From contig JABDED010000001.1 in NCBI GenBank assembly GCA_013287275.1, positions 124,001 through 188,000 of the forward strand: DNA of 64,000 nt, written 5' to 3'. Made by a program: the position numbers and the translations under genes. The notes under the pieces were generated by a model. It had not been told where the DNA came from and ran no database searches. It saw only the letters and a program-made list of their open reading frames with translations. How positions within the stretch are numbered: position 1 is the first letter of the stretch; every line of letters starts with the position of its first letter. Below are positions 1-9,951 of the stretch, piece by piece. The DNA comes from Betaproteobacteria bacterium (lineage in GTDB: Bacteria > Pseudomonadota > Gammaproteobacteria > Burkholderiales > Burkholderiaceae_D).

Positions 1-701
1 AAAAAGGCATCATCTTCCATTGCGATGCGGCCCAGGCAACCGGCAAGCTGGTGATCGACCTGCAAAAAACCAAGGTCGACCTGATGACCTTTACCGCGCA
101 TAAAACCTATGGCCCGAAAGGCGTAGGCGCGCTGTATATCTGCCGCAAACCGCGCGTGCGCATAGAAGCGCAGATGCACGGTGGCGGCCATGAGCGCGGC
201 CTGCGCTCAGGCACCCTGCCCACCCATCAGATCGTCGGCATGGGCGAAGCCTTCCGTCTTGCCAAGGAAGAGATGGACAGCGAACTGGGCCACATCAAGG
301 CGATGCGCGACCGCCTGGCCAAGGGTCTGCAGGAAATCGAAGAAACCTATATCAATGGCGACATGGAACACCGCGTGCCGCATAACCTGAACGTCAGCTT
401 CAATTATGTCGAAGGCGAATCGCTGATCATGGCGATCAAGGAAATTGCGGTGTCGTCCGGTTCTGCCTGTACTTCCGCCAGCCTGGAACCGTCTTATGTA
501 TTGCGCGCGCTGGGCCGTAGCGATGAGCTGGCGCACAGCTCTATTCGCTTTACGATAGGTCGCTTTACGACCGAAGAAGACATAGATTTCGCTATAAATT
601 TACTTAAAGCCAAAGTCGGCAAGCTGCGCGAATTGTCGCCGCTGTGGGACATGTATAAAGACGGCATCGACATCAGCTCCATACAATGGGCGGCACACTA
701 A
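1..701 (+). CDS. iscS: Cysteine desulfurase IscS (5' end outside window)
   Basis: PLP-dependent desulfurase that takes sulfur from L-cysteine and hands it to IscU. The reading frame is open from base 3, so the gene begins upstream; 232 C-terminal residues are visible, against about 404 in the whole family protein. Visible hallmarks are the HCDAAQ segment near the PLP pyridine ring, the PLP-binding lysine in TAHKTYG (codon at 102-104) and the catalytic cysteine loop [10 protein letters not shown] (cysteine codon at 468-470). It ends SSIQWAAH, a typical IscS tail used for docking IscU. The next gene, iscU, starts 53 bases downstream, so this is the head of an isc operon; iscR is not in view. 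Confidence 0.97.
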   Translation, partial: KGIIFHCDAAQATGKLVIDLQKTKVDLMTFTAHKTYGPKGVGALYICRKPRVRIEAQMHGGGHERGLRSGTLPTHQIVGMGEAFRLAKEEMDSELGHIKAMRDRLAKGLQEIEETYINGDMEHRVPHNLNVSFNYVEGESLIMAIKEIAVSSGSACTSASLEPSYVLRALGRSDELAHSSIRFTIGRFTTEEDIDFAINLLKAKVGKLRELSPLWDMYKDGIDISSIQWAAH

Positions 702-754
702 GCCCCGGACTTGGTTTTAATCCTACTCAATTCAATTAGGCAAGGAGCATCAAA

Positions 755-1156
755 ATGGCATACTCGGAAAAAGTGTTGGACCACTATGAAAATCCACGTA
801 ATGTCGGCGCTTTCGACAAGGGTGACGATACTATCGGTACCGGCATGGTCGGTGCGCCTGCCTGCGGCGACGTGATGAAGCTGCAGATCAAGGTTGGCGC
901 AAACGGCCTGATCGAAGATGCAAAGTTCAAGACCTATGGTTGCGGCTCTGCGATTGCTTCTTCTTCGCTGGTGACCGAATGGGTCAAGGGCAAGACCCTG
1001 GATCAGGCTCTGGCTATCAAGAATACCCAGATCGCAGAAGAACTGGCTTTGCCGCCGGTGAAGATCCACTGCTCCATCCTGGCAGAAGACGCGATCAAAG
1101 CTGCTGTGCTGGATTACAAGACCAAGCACGGCGTTGCCGCCGATCAGGCCGCCTGA
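755..1156 (+). CDS. iscU: Fe-S cluster scaffold IscU
   Basis: Scaffold on which 2Fe-2S clusters are assembled from IscS sulfur before transfer by HscA/HscB. The 133-residue protein has the usual length. The three conserved cysteines are C37 (GAPACGD), C63 (YGCGSA) and C106 (HCSILA), and the LPPVK motif recognised by HscA is at residues 99-103. An AAGGAG ribosome site lies 9 bases before the ATG. It lies between iscS and iscA in the conserved operon order. Confidence 0.98.
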   Translation: MAYSEKVLDHYENPRNVGAFDKGDDTIGTGMVGAPACGDVMKLQIKVGANGLIEDAKFKTYGCGSAIASSSLVTEWVKGKTLDQALAIKNTQIAEELALPPVKIHCSILAEDAIKAAVLDYKTKHGVAADQAA

Positions 1157-1186
1157 TTTTGATTTTACTTATTTAGGCTTCTGAAC

Positions 1187-1510
1187 ATGGCAATTACATT
1201 GACAGAAAAAGCCGCGAAGCATGTGACGCGGTATATGGAACGCCGGGGCAAAGGCATAGGCCTGCGCTTTGGCGTCCGCACTACCGGCTGTTCCGGGATG
1301 GCTTACAAGCTGGAATACGTGGACGAAATGACCACCGACGACAGCGTGTTTGAATCCCATGGGGTAAAAGTGTTCGTCGACCCCAAGAGCCTGCCGTACA
1401 TTGACGGCACTGAGCTGGACTTTGCCCGCGAAGGCTTGAATGAGGGTTTCAAGTTTTATAACCCCAACGTCAAGGACGAATGCGGCTGCGGCGAAAGTTT
1501 CAGGATTTAA
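1187..1510 (+). CDS. iscA: A-type Fe-S carrier IscA
   Basis: A-type carrier that accepts clusters or iron and passes them to apo-proteins. At 107 residues it is of normal size, with the three invariant cysteines C35 (TTGCSGMAY) and C99/C101 (ECGCGESF). It follows iscU by 30 bases and precedes hscB, the standard isc order. Confidence 0.97.
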   Translation: MAITLTEKAAKHVTRYMERRGKGIGLRFGVRTTGCSGMAYKLEYVDEMTTDDSVFESHGVKVFVDPKSLPYIDGTELDFAREGLNEGFKFYNPNVKDECGCGESFRI

Positions 1511-1615
1511 GGCGCGCCACGAAAAATGCTGGGCAGACTTCGGCATATAGGCCCGGAGTTTCGCCCCAAGCCGCCTTGACCGGCTGCCACAGCCCACTAC
1601 AGTCCTTACAGCACA

Positions 1616-2119
1616 ATGCAAAACCACTTCGACCTGTTTCACCTGCCCCAGCAATATGCGCTGGATCTTGCCCGGCTGGATAATGCATACCGGGAAGTCC
1701 AGGCGACAGTGCATCCGGACAAATTCGTGCAAGCCGGCGACGCGGAAAAACGTGTGGCGATGCAGTGGGCTACACGCGCCAATGAGGCTTACCAGACCCT
1801 GAAGAAGCCGCTGAAACGCGCAAGCTACCTGTGCGAGTTGAACGGGGTGGACGTCCAGTCCGAGTCCAATACGGCCATGCCGGCGGCATTCCTGATGCAG
1901 CAGATGGAGTGGCGCGAAGCCTTCGACGATGCCAGGCAGGCGGGCGATGAAGCTGCGCTGGAGGCGCTTGAGGCAGACGTGCACGCGGCGTTGAAAGCCG
2001 AGCTGCAGGCCGCCGGGCGCGCACTGGATGCTGGGGATTTTGTCCAGGCTGCGCAAATTGTCCGCGCCTGCATGTTTCTGGAAAAATTCATCGCCGACAT
2101 TGCCGTGCACGCCGAATAG
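1616..2119 (+). CDS. hscB: Co-chaperone HscB (J protein)
   Basis: J-domain co-chaperone that brings IscU to HscA and stimulates its ATPase. The N-terminal J domain carries HPD at residues 33-35, followed by a C-terminal helical IscU-binding part with alternating acidic and hydrophobic residues. The length of 167 residues matches the family. It starts about 105 bases after iscA and ends 75 bases before hscA. Confidence 0.96.
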   Translation: MQNHFDLFHLPQQYALDLARLDNAYREVQATVHPDKFVQAGDAEKRVAMQWATRANEAYQTLKKPLKRASYLCELNGVDVQSESNTAMPAAFLMQQMEWREAFDDARQAGDEAALEALEADVHAALKAELQAAGRALDAGDFVQAAQIVRACMFLEKFIADIAVHAE

Positions 2120-2194
2120 GATATCTGTGCTGCGGGTGCCAAACCCGGGCGGCTTTGTACTTACAACTTGTTTGCGACACTCATAAAAAATTAA

Positions 2195-4060
2195 ATGGCA
2201 CTCTTACAGATTTCAGAACCAGGCATGTCCACTGCACCGCACCAGCACAGGCTGGCGGTAGGAATAGACTTGGGCACCACCAATTCCCTGGTGGCGACCG
2301 TCCGCAATAGTGTCCCCGAGGTCTTGAATGATGAGCAAGGCCGCCCGCTGCTGCCTTCCGTCGTGCGCTATCTGCCGAACGGCCATGCCCATATAGGCTA
2401 TAAGGCGCAGGCGGAACAGACTACTGATCCTAAAAATACCATCGTTTCGGCCAAGCGCTTCATGGGGCGCGGCCTGAAAGATATCGCCTACGCGGAAAAC
2501 CTGCCTTACGATTTCCAGGATACGCCGGGCATGGTGCAGTTGAAAACCGTTGCCGGCCTGAAGAGCCCGGTGGAAATTTCTGCGCAGATACTAGCGACAC
2601 TGCGCCAGCAGGCGGAAGACGCCCTCGGCGATGACCTGGTCGGGGCGGTGATCACGGTGCCTGCGTATTTTGACGACGCGCAGCGCCAGGCCACCAAGGA
2701 TGCGGCCAAGCTGGCCGGCCTGAATGTCTTGCGCCTGCTGAATGAGCCGACCGCGGCGGCGATTGCCTATGGCCTCGACAATGGTTCTGAAGGCATCTAC
2801 GCGGTGTATGACCTGGGCGGCGGCACCTTTGACGTATCCATTCTGAGGATGAGCAAGGGCGTGTTTGAAGTCCAGGCCACCGGCGGCGATTCCGCGCTGG
2901 GCGGCGACGATTTTGACCATCGCCTGTTTTGCTGGGTGCTGCAGCAGGCGCAATTGCCGCCGCTGTCGGATGAAGATACCAGCCTGCTGATGGTCAAGGC
3001 GCGCGAAGCCAAGGAAATTTTGTCCTCCCAGGCTTCCACGCACTTTGATGCGATCCTGAGCACAGGAGAAGAAGTTCACCTGGTCGTTGAAGCATCGGTG
3101 TTCGCAGAAATGACGCAGCATCTGGTGGCGAAGACCATCGCGCCTTCCAGAAAAGCCTTGCGCGACGCCGGCTTGAGCGTGGATGACGTGGACGGCGTGG
3201 TGCTGGTCGGCGGCGCCACCCGCATGCCGCATGTGCGCAAAGCAGTCGGCGATTTCTTCCAGACCACGCCGCTGGCAAATATCGATCCGGACAAGGTGGT
3301 GGCGCTGGGTGCGGCGATACAGGCCAACCTGCTGGCCGGCAATCGCGCTCCCGGCGACGACTGGTTGCTGCTGGATGTGATTCCTTTGTCGCTGGGCGTG
3401 GAAACCATGGGCGGCCTGGCAGAAAAGGTCATCCCGCGCAATTCGACCATCCCTTGCGCGCGCGCGCAGGAATTCACCACTTTCAAGGATGGCCAGACCG
3501 CGCTGGCGATTCACGTAGTGCAAGGCGAGCGCGAGCTGGTCAGCGATTGTCGTTCCCTGGCCAAGTTTGAGTTGCGCGGTATCCCGCCCATGGCGGCCGG
3601 CGCCGCGCGCATCCGGATTACCTACCAGGTGGATGCGGATGGCCTGTTGTCTGTTTCGGCGCGGGAGTTGCGCTCCGGTGTGGAAGCCTCGATCGCCGTC
3701 AAGCCCTCATACGGTCTGGGCGACGATGAGGTGGCGCGCATGCTGCAGGACTCGTTCAAGTCGGCTGAAGGCGACATGCAGCAACGCGCGCTGAAAGAGG
3801 AGCAGGTGGAAGCCGAGCGCATTTTGCTGGCGACCCGGTCCGCACTGGATGCGGACAGCCAATTGCTGACTGAAGCGGAGCGTGATTCCATCCTGGGATT
3901 GATGCAGCAAGTGAGCGCACTGGCAGGCGAGTCCGATCACGGCAAACTGAAGCTGGCAATAGCAGCCCTGGCCGACGGCACCGAAGAATTTGCGGCGCGC
4001 CGCATGGACCAGAGTGTGCGCACTGCGCTGGCCGGAAAAAGACTGGATGACATCGTCTGA
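2195..4060 (+). CDS. hscA: Fe-S chaperone HscA (Hsp70 type)
   Basis: Specialised Hsp70 that uses ATP to drive cluster release from IscU. The first ATG is preferred because it gives the [10 protein letters not shown] start typical of HscA; a second ATG ten codons on would also leave the nucleotide-binding domain intact. Visible are the phosphate-1 loop [22 protein letters not shown], the phosphate-2 loop [20 protein letters not shown] and a C-terminal substrate domain. The 621 residues match the usual length. It is directly followed by fdx. Confidence 0.97.
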   Translation: MALLQISEPGMSTAPHQHRLAVGIDLGTTNSLVATVRNSVPEVLNDEQGRPLLPSVVRYLPNGHAHIGYKAQAEQTTDPKNTIVSAKRFMGRGLKDIAYAENLPYDFQDTPGMVQLKTVAGLKSPVEISAQILATLRQQAEDALGDDLVGAVITVPAYFDDAQRQATKDAAKLAGLNVLRLLNEPTAAAIAYGLDNGSEGIYAVYDLGGGTFDVSILRMSKGVFEVQATGGDSALGGDDFDHRLFCWVLQQAQLPPLSDEDTSLLMVKAREAKEILSSQASTHFDAILSTGEEVHLVVEASVFAEMTQHLVAKTIAPSRKALRDAGLSVDDVDGVVLVGGATRMPHVRKAVGDFFQTTPLANIDPDKVVALGAAIQANLLAGNRAPGDDWLLLDVIPLSLGVETMGGLAEKVIPRNSTIPCARAQEFTTFKDGQTALAIHVVQGERELVSDCRSLAKFELRGIPPMAAGAARIRITYQVDADGLLSVSARELRSGVEASIAVKPSYGLGDDEVARMLQDSFKSAEGDMQQRALKEEQVEAERILLATRSALDADSQLLTEAERDSILGLMQQVSALAGESDHGKLKLAIAALADGTEEFAARRMDQSVRTALAGKRLDDIV

Positions 4061-4109
4061 GTGATGTCGGCCGGGTGCCGGCCATCCTGAAATTTGAAAC
4101 GAGAAAATA

Positions 4110-4448
4110 ATGCCTCAAATTATTGTACTGCCCCACCCCATGCTGTGCCCTGAAGGTACGGTGATCGATGCGCCCAAAGGCAAGTCTCTGTGCGAGGCCT
4201 TGCTGGAGAGCGACGTCGAAATCGAGCATGCCTGCGAAATGTCTTGCGCATGCACGACCTGCCACGTGGTGATCAGGGAAGGTTTTAAATCCCTGAATGA
4301 ATCCACCGATGATGAAGAAGATTTGCTGGATGCGGCGTGGGGACTGGAAGCGACTTCCCGCCTGTCATGCCAGGTTGTCCTGGGCGACGAAGACATTACG
4401 ATAGAAATTCCCAAGTACACGATCAACCACGCTCGCGAAAACCACTAG
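4110..4448 (+). CDS. fdx: 2Fe-2S ferredoxin Fdx
   Basis: ISC-type ferredoxin thought to supply electrons for cluster assembly. It has 112 residues with the ligand pattern C42-x5-C48-x2-C51 and C87, plus an extra C46 in the cluster loop. It lies between hscA and iscX as in enterobacterial isc operons. Confidence 0.96.
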   Translation: MPQIIVLPHPMLCPEGTVIDAPKGKSLCEALLESDVEIEHACEMSCACTTCHVVIREGFKSLNESTDDEEDLLDAAWGLEATSRLSCQVVLGDEDITIEIPKYTINHARENH

Positions 4449-4486
4449 TCACGAAGTCACTAAACAAGCCACTTTGAGGTGATCCT

Positions 4487-4681
4487 ATGAAATGGACTGA
4501 CACGCTACAAATCGCGGAAATGCTGTACGACAAATTCCCCGATATCGACCCGTTGACCATACGCTTTACCGACCTGCATCAATGGGTGTGCGAGCTGGAT
4601 GGTTTTGACGACGATCCGCAACGTTCCGGCGAAAAAATCCTTGAGGCCATACAGATGGCCTGGATAGAAGAAGCCAAATGA
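4487..4681 (+). CDS. iscX: IscX (YfhJ) small acidic Fe-S assembly protein
   Basis: A 64-residue acidic protein that matches the IscX family end to end ([32 protein letters not shown]). IscX binds IscS and iron and modulates cluster assembly. It is the last gene of the isc operon and is followed within a few bases by an intrinsic terminator. Confidence 0.95.
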   Translation: MKWTDTLQIAEMLYDKFPDIDPLTIRFTDLHQWVCELDGFDDDPQRSGEKILEAIQMAWIEEAK

Positions 4682-4684
4682 TAA

Positions 4685-4719
4685 AAACCCGTCTCTTTTG
4701 AGGCGGGTTTTCTGTTTTT
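4685..4719 (+). terminator. Intrinsic terminator of the isc operon
   Basis: An inverted repeat ACCCG...CGGGT, with additional TCT/AGG-type pairing around a TTTT loop, is followed by a T-rich tract, immediately after the iscX stop codon. Confidence 0.85.
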
Positions 4720-4980
4720 AGGCGATGCACAACTTGCCGAAACGCAAAAAACCTTCTACTATTGGCAAGCTTGCCCGTGATGCAGAGAAGATAATACTAA
4801 TAAGAAGCTGGCCTGATGTTGCATTAGCTGCATATGGCGGCAGGCTGTGCAGATCGCATGTGGCATTGCGTTTGGAGTAGTTTTCAGTTTCGCGAATTCG
4901 TTTCAATGAAATGGGGATGCGTTTGCAGGGGCTGACCTTCTTAATTCGCTCATCAGAAAGTGATGCACAAGGATCTTGCA

Positions 4981-6591
4981 ATGCAGTTTCGACATCTCTT
5001 ATCTGCTATCCGCAGCCGAATTACCCTCAGGTCGGCGATTATTTCGGCGGTCTGCGTCGGATTGATTTTTCCCTCCGCCATCCTTATCCCCTTTCATCTT
5101 CGCACCATCGAAGATGCGGCCCGTTTGCGCATGGCCGAAGACCACAAGCGTCTGGCCGATATCCTCGCTGTTATCCTGAGCGAGCCGCTGTGGCAGATTA
5201 CGCCGGAAATAGCCAATGTCTCCAGCGAGGTGGTGTACTCCGATGAGCGCGTCGCAAAAATCGAAGTGATCACGCTGCCGGATCACAAGAATTTTATTTC
5301 CAATGACAAGCGCATGGCCACCCAGACCGGGCCGTTCAAGACCTTGTCGCACGAGATCAGACATGGCGAGCAAGTCATCGGCGAAGTGAAGCTGACGATG
5401 GCGGAAGACTTGCTGCTGGAGAGTCTACGTTCCGACCGCAACCGCTATGCGATCACGGCGGCGCTGTCGCTGATCATGGCGATCGTCTTCATTTTACTAG
5501 TATTGCAATGGCGACTGGTGCAGCCTATCCGGGTGCTGATGAGCGAATCGGACCGGCTGGCCAATGGCGAGCTGACCGAACCGATTTCCTTGAATCGGGA
5601 GGACGAACTGGGGCATCTGGCACTCAGCCTGGAGGCCACCAGGCAAGCTCTGCAGCGCTCGTTCACCGACCTGGAAGTCAAAAATCAGCAACTGCTGGAA
5701 TATTCAGGCACCTTGGAGTCCAAGGTCAGGCAACGCACCCAGGAACTGGAGAATGCCAATCTGAACCTGGAATCTGCGCTGGCCAATGTAAACAGTGCGC
5801 AGAACGAGCTGGCAAGGGTCGAGCGCATGGCCGCACTCGGTTCCATGGTGGCCGGTGTCGCGCATGAGCTGAATACACCCCTGGGTAACTGCCTGCTGGT
5901 TGCCAGCACACTGGAAGAGGAAACCAAGAATTTGCTGAACCTGCTGGAACAGGGGGCGATGCGTCGCTCGGACTTGAGCCGGTATGCCGCGACGGCGGCC
6001 GAGTCGACCAAATTGCTGCTGCGCGGATTACAGCAATCTGCGCGCCTGGTCGGTGACTTCAAGCAGGTGGCGGTCGATCAGTCCAGCGCGCAGCGCCGGC
6101 AATTCACCCTGCTGGTGATGCTGCAAGAGCTGGCTGCGCTGCTCCATTCGAGCCTGCGCAAAACACCATTTACGCTGGAGCTCGACATTCCCGCCAACAT
6201 AGAGCTGGACAGCTACCCGGGGCCGCTGGGCCAGGTCTTTACCAATCTGGTCAATAACGCCGTGGCGCACGGCCTGGACGGGCGCAGCGAAGGGCATATG
6301 CGCTGCTTCGCCCAGCAGCAAGGGGATCACGTGCTGATCGTGTTTGAGGACAATGGCAAGGGTATTCCTGCAGAAATCATCAATCGGATATTCGAGCCCT
6401 TCTTTACCACCAAGTTCGGCCAGGGCGGCAGCGGCCTGGGCTTGAGCATTACCTTCAATATCATCAGCAATGTACTGGGCGGCGAGATACGCGTCTCCAG
6501 CGTCATGGGCCAGGGCTCGCGCTTTGAGATCAGTATCCCGCTGACCGCTCCAGGCAACCTGGAATCCGGGAATCCCTTGTTGAATCATTAA
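4981..6591 (+). CDS. Membrane sensor histidine kinase (HAMP, HisKA, HATPase)
   Basis: A 536-residue sensor kinase. Near the N-terminus is a first membrane helix, followed by a periplasmic sensor part, a second helix around residues 155-180, a HAMP linker ending near DELGHLALSLE, a long coiled coil, the phospho-acceptor box AHELNTPLG, and an ATPase domain with NLVNNAVAHG, DNGKGIP and GQGGSGLGL. The start at 4981 is preferred over GTG 4960 or ATG 4963 because AAGGA lies 7 bases upstream. No response regulator gene is adjacent on either side, so the partner is unknown. The roughly 240-base stretch before it holds no clear gene. Confidence 0.9.
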   Translation: MQFRHLLSAIRSRITLRSAIISAVCVGLIFPSAILIPFHLRTIEDAARLRMAEDHKRLADILAVILSEPLWQITPEIANVSSEVVYSDERVAKIEVITLPDHKNFISNDKRMATQTGPFKTLSHEIRHGEQVIGEVKLTMAEDLLLESLRSDRNRYAITAALSLIMAIVFILLVLQWRLVQPIRVLMSESDRLANGELTEPISLNREDELGHLALSLEATRQALQRSFTDLEVKNQQLLEYSGTLESKVRQRTQELENANLNLESALANVNSAQNELARVERMAALGSMVAGVAHELNTPLGNCLLVASTLEEETKNLLNLLEQGAMRRSDLSRYAATAAESTKLLLRGLQQSARLVGDFKQVAVDQSSAQRRQFTLLVMLQELAALLHSSLRKTPFTLELDIPANIELDSYPGPLGQVFTNLVNNAVAHGLDGRSEGHMRCFAQQQGDHVLIVFEDNGKGIPAEIINRIFEPFFTTKFGQGGSGLGLSITFNIISNVLGGEIRVSSVMGQGSRFEISIPLTAPGNLESGNPLLNH

Positions 6592-6791
6592 TCAATCGGA
6601 CGCACTCGAGCCGCTGTCCATAGGCTTGAGTGTCAAAATGGAAACAGGCTTCGAGGCTGTTGGCCGTTTTTACCTATATTTACAAGAGCCGGCCTGCCGC
6701 ACTTCAATTCCCTCTTTCAATATTGCATTGCCGACACCCTTGCGCCTCCTGGTCTGGGGTACAATCGTAGTAAACCAATTTCATTTTCGCC

Positions 6792-7586
6792 ATGCAACAA
6801 TATCTCGATTTCATGCGCCATGTTCAACAGCATGGCACTAAAAAAACCGATCGTACCGGCACCGGTACCGTATCCGTATTCGGCTACCAGATGCGTTTTG
6901 ACCTGAGCCAGGGTTTTCCGCTGCTGACCACCAAGAAACTGCATCTGAAATCCATTATCCATGAACTGATCTGGTTCCTGGCCGGCTCCACCAATATCAA
7001 GTATCTGAAGGACAACGGCGTTTCCATCTGGGACGACTGGGCGGATGAAAACGGCGATCTTGGACCGGTATACGGTTCCCAATGGCGCAACTGGCCAGCA
7101 CCTGATGGGCGGCACATAGACCAGATCAGCCAGTTGATGCAACAGATCAAGAGCAACCCGGATTCCCGCCGGCTGATCGTTTCGGCCTGGAATGTGGCGG
7201 ATATTCCGCAAATGAAGCTGCCTCCCTGCCATGCGCTGTTCCAGTTTTATGTCGCGGACGGCAAGCTGTCTTGTCAGTTATATCAGCGCAGCGCTGACAT
7301 CTTCCTTGGCGTGCCGTTTAATATCGCCTCCTATGCGCTGCTGACCCATATGATCGCCCAGCAGGCCGGGCTGGAGGTAGGCGACTTCATCTGGACGGGC
7401 GGCGATTGCCACCTATACTCCAATCATATGGAGCAGGTCCAGGAGCAGTTGTCGCGCACCCCATTTGCCTTACCTAAATTGCTCATCAAACGTAAGCCGG
7501 ATTCGATTTTTGATTACAAGTTTGAAGATTTTGAAATCACGGATTATCAATTCCACCCGCATATCAAGGCGCCCGTCGCTGTTTAA
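6792..7586 (+). CDS. thyA: Thymidylate synthase ThyA
   Basis: Converts dUMP to dTMP with methylene-tetrahydrofolate. It has 264 residues, the same length as E. coli ThyA, with the nucleophile C146 in LPPCHALF, the dUMP-binding [13 protein letters not shown] segment and C-terminal IKAPVAV. folA follows 114 bases downstream; the pairing is functional because ThyA turns over folate to dihydrofolate. Confidence 0.98.
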   Translation: MQQYLDFMRHVQQHGTKKTDRTGTGTVSVFGYQMRFDLSQGFPLLTTKKLHLKSIIHELIWFLAGSTNIKYLKDNGVSIWDDWADENGDLGPVYGSQWRNWPAPDGRHIDQISQLMQQIKSNPDSRRLIVSAWNVADIPQMKLPPCHALFQFYVADGKLSCQLYQRSADIFLGVPFNIASYALLTHMIAQQAGLEVGDFIWTGGDCHLYSNHMEQVQEQLSRTPFALPKLLIKRKPDSIFDYKFEDFEITDYQFHPHIKAPVAV

Positions 7587-7700
7587 GCGACAGGCCCCGA
7601 TAGCGGCCCGTATTAGCTAGTTTGCCGCCGTTGCAGACCGAACAGGCCTGGGCCTAGCTCTCGCTGTTGCCGGGCCGGCAAGGCATCAACCGTCATCATT

Positions 7701-8183
7701 ATGTCATCACTTACTATTATCGTAGCAACTGACAGCCACATGGGAATCGGTATCAATAATACCCTCCCCTGGAAGCTGCCCGAAGATATGGCGCATTTTA
7801 AAAGCACGACCTCTGGCCATGCCGTCATCATGGGCCGGAAAACTTTTGATTCGATAGGCCGTGCCTTGCCTAACCGGCGCAATATCGTTATTTCACGCAA
7901 TTCCGCATGGCAGCATGCCGGCGTGGAGTGCGTGCATTCGCTGCAAGATGCGATGCAACTGGTGGCCGGCACGGAGGCTTTTGTCATAGGCGGCACCCAA
8001 ATATATCAACAGGCATTGCCGTTGGCCGACAAACTGATCGTGACGGAAATTCACCAACGTTTTGACTGCGATGCCTTTTTCCCCGAAATTTCCAAGGATG
8101 CCTGGGTGGAAACCAGCAGGGACAAACGTCAGTCGGGGCAACATGATTTTACCTACGCATTTGTAACTTATAAGCGGGTTTGA
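7701..8183 (+). CDS. folA: Dihydrofolate reductase
   Basis: Reduces dihydrofolate to tetrahydrofolate with NADPH. The 160 residues show GIGINNTLPWKLPEDMAHFK (active site with the acidic residue in PED), GRKTFDSIGRALPNR and FVIGGTQIYQQAL. It recycles the product of ThyA encoded just upstream. Confidence 0.97.
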   Translation: MSSLTIIVATDSHMGIGINNTLPWKLPEDMAHFKSTTSGHAVIMGRKTFDSIGRALPNRRNIVISRNSAWQHAGVECVHSLQDAMQLVAGTEAFVIGGTQIYQQALPLADKLIVTEIHQRFDCDAFFPEISKDAWVETSRDKRQSGQHDFTYAFVTYKRV

Positions 8184-8278
8184 GCCTGTAGCAGGCGCTA
8201 GTGTCCCGTAAATATTGATCGCGTCTACGCAACACATTAAACAGCCTATTGGCGGTTTCTAAAAAAATAGAGGAAGAT

Positions 8279-8845
8279 ATGTCTGAAGATTTCCATGTAC
8301 ACGGCCCGCACGACCACGAACTGGAGCACGCAGCCCACTCCGGCGACGACTTCGCCGGCAGGATCGCAGTGATGACCGCAATTATGGCGACTGTGGGCGC
8401 CTTGTTCGGCTATCAGGGCGGCGCCACGCAAAACGACGCGGCGATGTTCAAGAACGACTCGGCGATAAAAAAAACCGAAGCATCCGATCAATGGAATTAT
8501 TACCAGGCAAAATCGAACAAGCAAAACCTGGCTGAACTGGCGATTTCCTTGCCCGGCGTCGATGCTGACAGATATAAAACTGAAGTTCAGCGGTATAAAG
8601 CCGAAAAAGAGGATATCAAGAAAAAAGCTGAAGCACTGGAAGCTGAATCCGCGGCATTTGAAGAAAAGTCAGAGGCTGCCTTGCACCAGCATCACCGCTG
8701 GGCGCAGGCGATGACGGCGGTACAGATCGCGATTTCGCTGGCGGCGATTACGCTGCTGACAAAAAAGAAGTGGTTGCAATACGGGTCATATGGTGTCGCA
8801 GGCTTTGGCGTGATCCTGGCCGGGCTGGCATGGATGCATATTTGA
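8279..8845 (+). CDS. DUF4337-like membrane protein
   Basis: A 188-residue protein with a His-rich N-terminus (FHVHGPHDHELEHAAH), one membrane helix around residues 20-45, a charged coiled-coil region, and a C-terminal helical pair (VQIAISLAAITLL; GVAGFGVILAGLAW). This layout fits the DUF4337 family; the function is not known. The start at 8279 is chosen because GAGGAAG lies just upstream. It is 34 bases before the next gene and may be co-transcribed. Confidence 0.8.
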   Translation: MSEDFHVHGPHDHELEHAAHSGDDFAGRIAVMTAIMATVGALFGYQGGATQNDAAMFKNDSAIKKTEASDQWNYYQAKSNKQNLAELAISLPGVDADRYKTEVQRYKAEKEDIKKKAEALEAESAAFEEKSEAALHQHHRWAQAMTAVQIAISLAAITLLTKKKWLQYGSYGVAGFGVILAGLAWMHI

Positions 8846-8879
8846 CAATATTGACGAGATTGACAAGAGGTATAATAAA

Positions 8880-9680
8880 ATGAAAAACATACTCTGCCCT
8901 GTCCTCTGCTCTGCTCTCTTGTTTGGCGCTGTGTCGGCACAGGCGCAAACTTCCGAATTTGCTCAGCTGATTCCTTCGAATTACATAGTCAGGAATGCGA
9001 ATTTTTCACTAGGTGCTGCAAACCTGTCCCAGCCGCGCTATGCCGGATCCGACGAGCGCAGGCTGGCTGCTTATTCAATGTTTGATGCGCAAGGGAAAAA
9101 TGGCGCCCTGCTCGGCGCGGTCTCCGGCCTCGGCTATAACTTCTCTAGGGATCCCAGCATCCAGTACGGTTTGCGGATGACTGCCGAGCCGGCCCGCGAC
9201 GAGTCGCGTTCCGGTAAATTACGCGGGCTTGGCGATGTCGATACAGCACTGGAGACCGGTGCTTTTTTCAATTACGTGCCCAGCCCTAACTATGCGCTGG
9301 TGTCGTCCATACGTTACGGCTCGGGCCTGGACCACAATGGATTGCAGCTTAGCCTGGGCGGCCGCGTCAGCGCCTCGCCAACTCCGCAGCATCACCTGTC
9401 GGCAAGCCTGGGAGCAAACTGGGCGAACTCCAACTACCAGCAATCGTATTTCGGCGTCAATCCGGCCCAGTCGGCGGCCAGCGGCTACTCTCAATATACG
9501 CCCGCCGCCGGCGTGACCGATATCAGGCTGGGCGCTACCTGGAACTGGAACATAGACGCCAGTTGGTCGCTGACCACCGGCGCCTCCGTCAAACACCTGA
9601 TGGGCGACGCCGCCCGCAGCCCGTTTATGTTCGAAAAAAATCCGGTCACGGTATTTTCTGCGGCAACCTATCGCTTCTAG
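8880..9680 (+). CDS. MipA/OmpV family outer-membrane protein
   Basis: A 266-residue protein with a classic signal peptide ending AVSAQAQ and beta-barrel-like alternation, ending in an aromatic residue (ATYRF). The segment YFGVNPAQSAASGYSQYTPAAG and the late HLMGDAARSPF are typical of MipA/OmpV proteins, outer-membrane beta-barrels linked to murein-hydrolase scaffolding or transport. An AAGAGGT ribosome site lies upstream and a hairpin follows the stop. Confidence 0.85.
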   Translation: MKNILCPVLCSALLFGAVSAQAQTSEFAQLIPSNYIVRNANFSLGAANLSQPRYAGSDERRLAAYSMFDAQGKNGALLGAVSGLGYNFSRDPSIQYGLRMTAEPARDESRSGKLRGLGDVDTALETGAFFNYVPSPNYALVSSIRYGSGLDHNGLQLSLGGRVSASPTPQHHLSASLGANWANSNYQQSYFGVNPAQSAASGYSQYTPAAGVTDIRLGATWNWNIDASWSLTTGASVKHLMGDAARSPFMFEKNPVTVFSAATYRF

Positions 9681-9686
9681 GCATGT

Positions 9687-9712
9687 AGCAGGGCATTTCG
9701 CCCTGCTGCTGT
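9687..9712 (+). terminator. Probable intrinsic terminator
   Basis: An 8-bp perfect stem AGCAGGGC/GCCCTGCT with a 5-base loop, followed by only a short T-rich stretch, seven bases after the MipA-like stop. Confidence 0.6.
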
Positions 9713-9951
9713 TTATCCGGGGGATGCGCAATTCTTGTTGCCAATTGCATAGCAAAATAGCCTTGAATATGACGAAAGCATGAAATTTTCGTCCGGAAGC
9801 CGGATTTGAGATTTTTTTTCACATCTGCGCCCCCATATCTGAGAAAATTCGGTCTTTGAATTTTTCGGCGCGCAAGCGGTTGCCATAACCCGGCTGATCC
9901 TCCAGGTTAACTTGCCCAGGCGTCTCCCTTTAATGTTCTCTGGAGACCTCC

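Noticed and set aside
4720-4960. Minus-strand 87-codon frame upstream of the sensor kinase
   Set aside because: No ribosome site, irregular composition and antisense position after the isc terminator; treated as intergenic.
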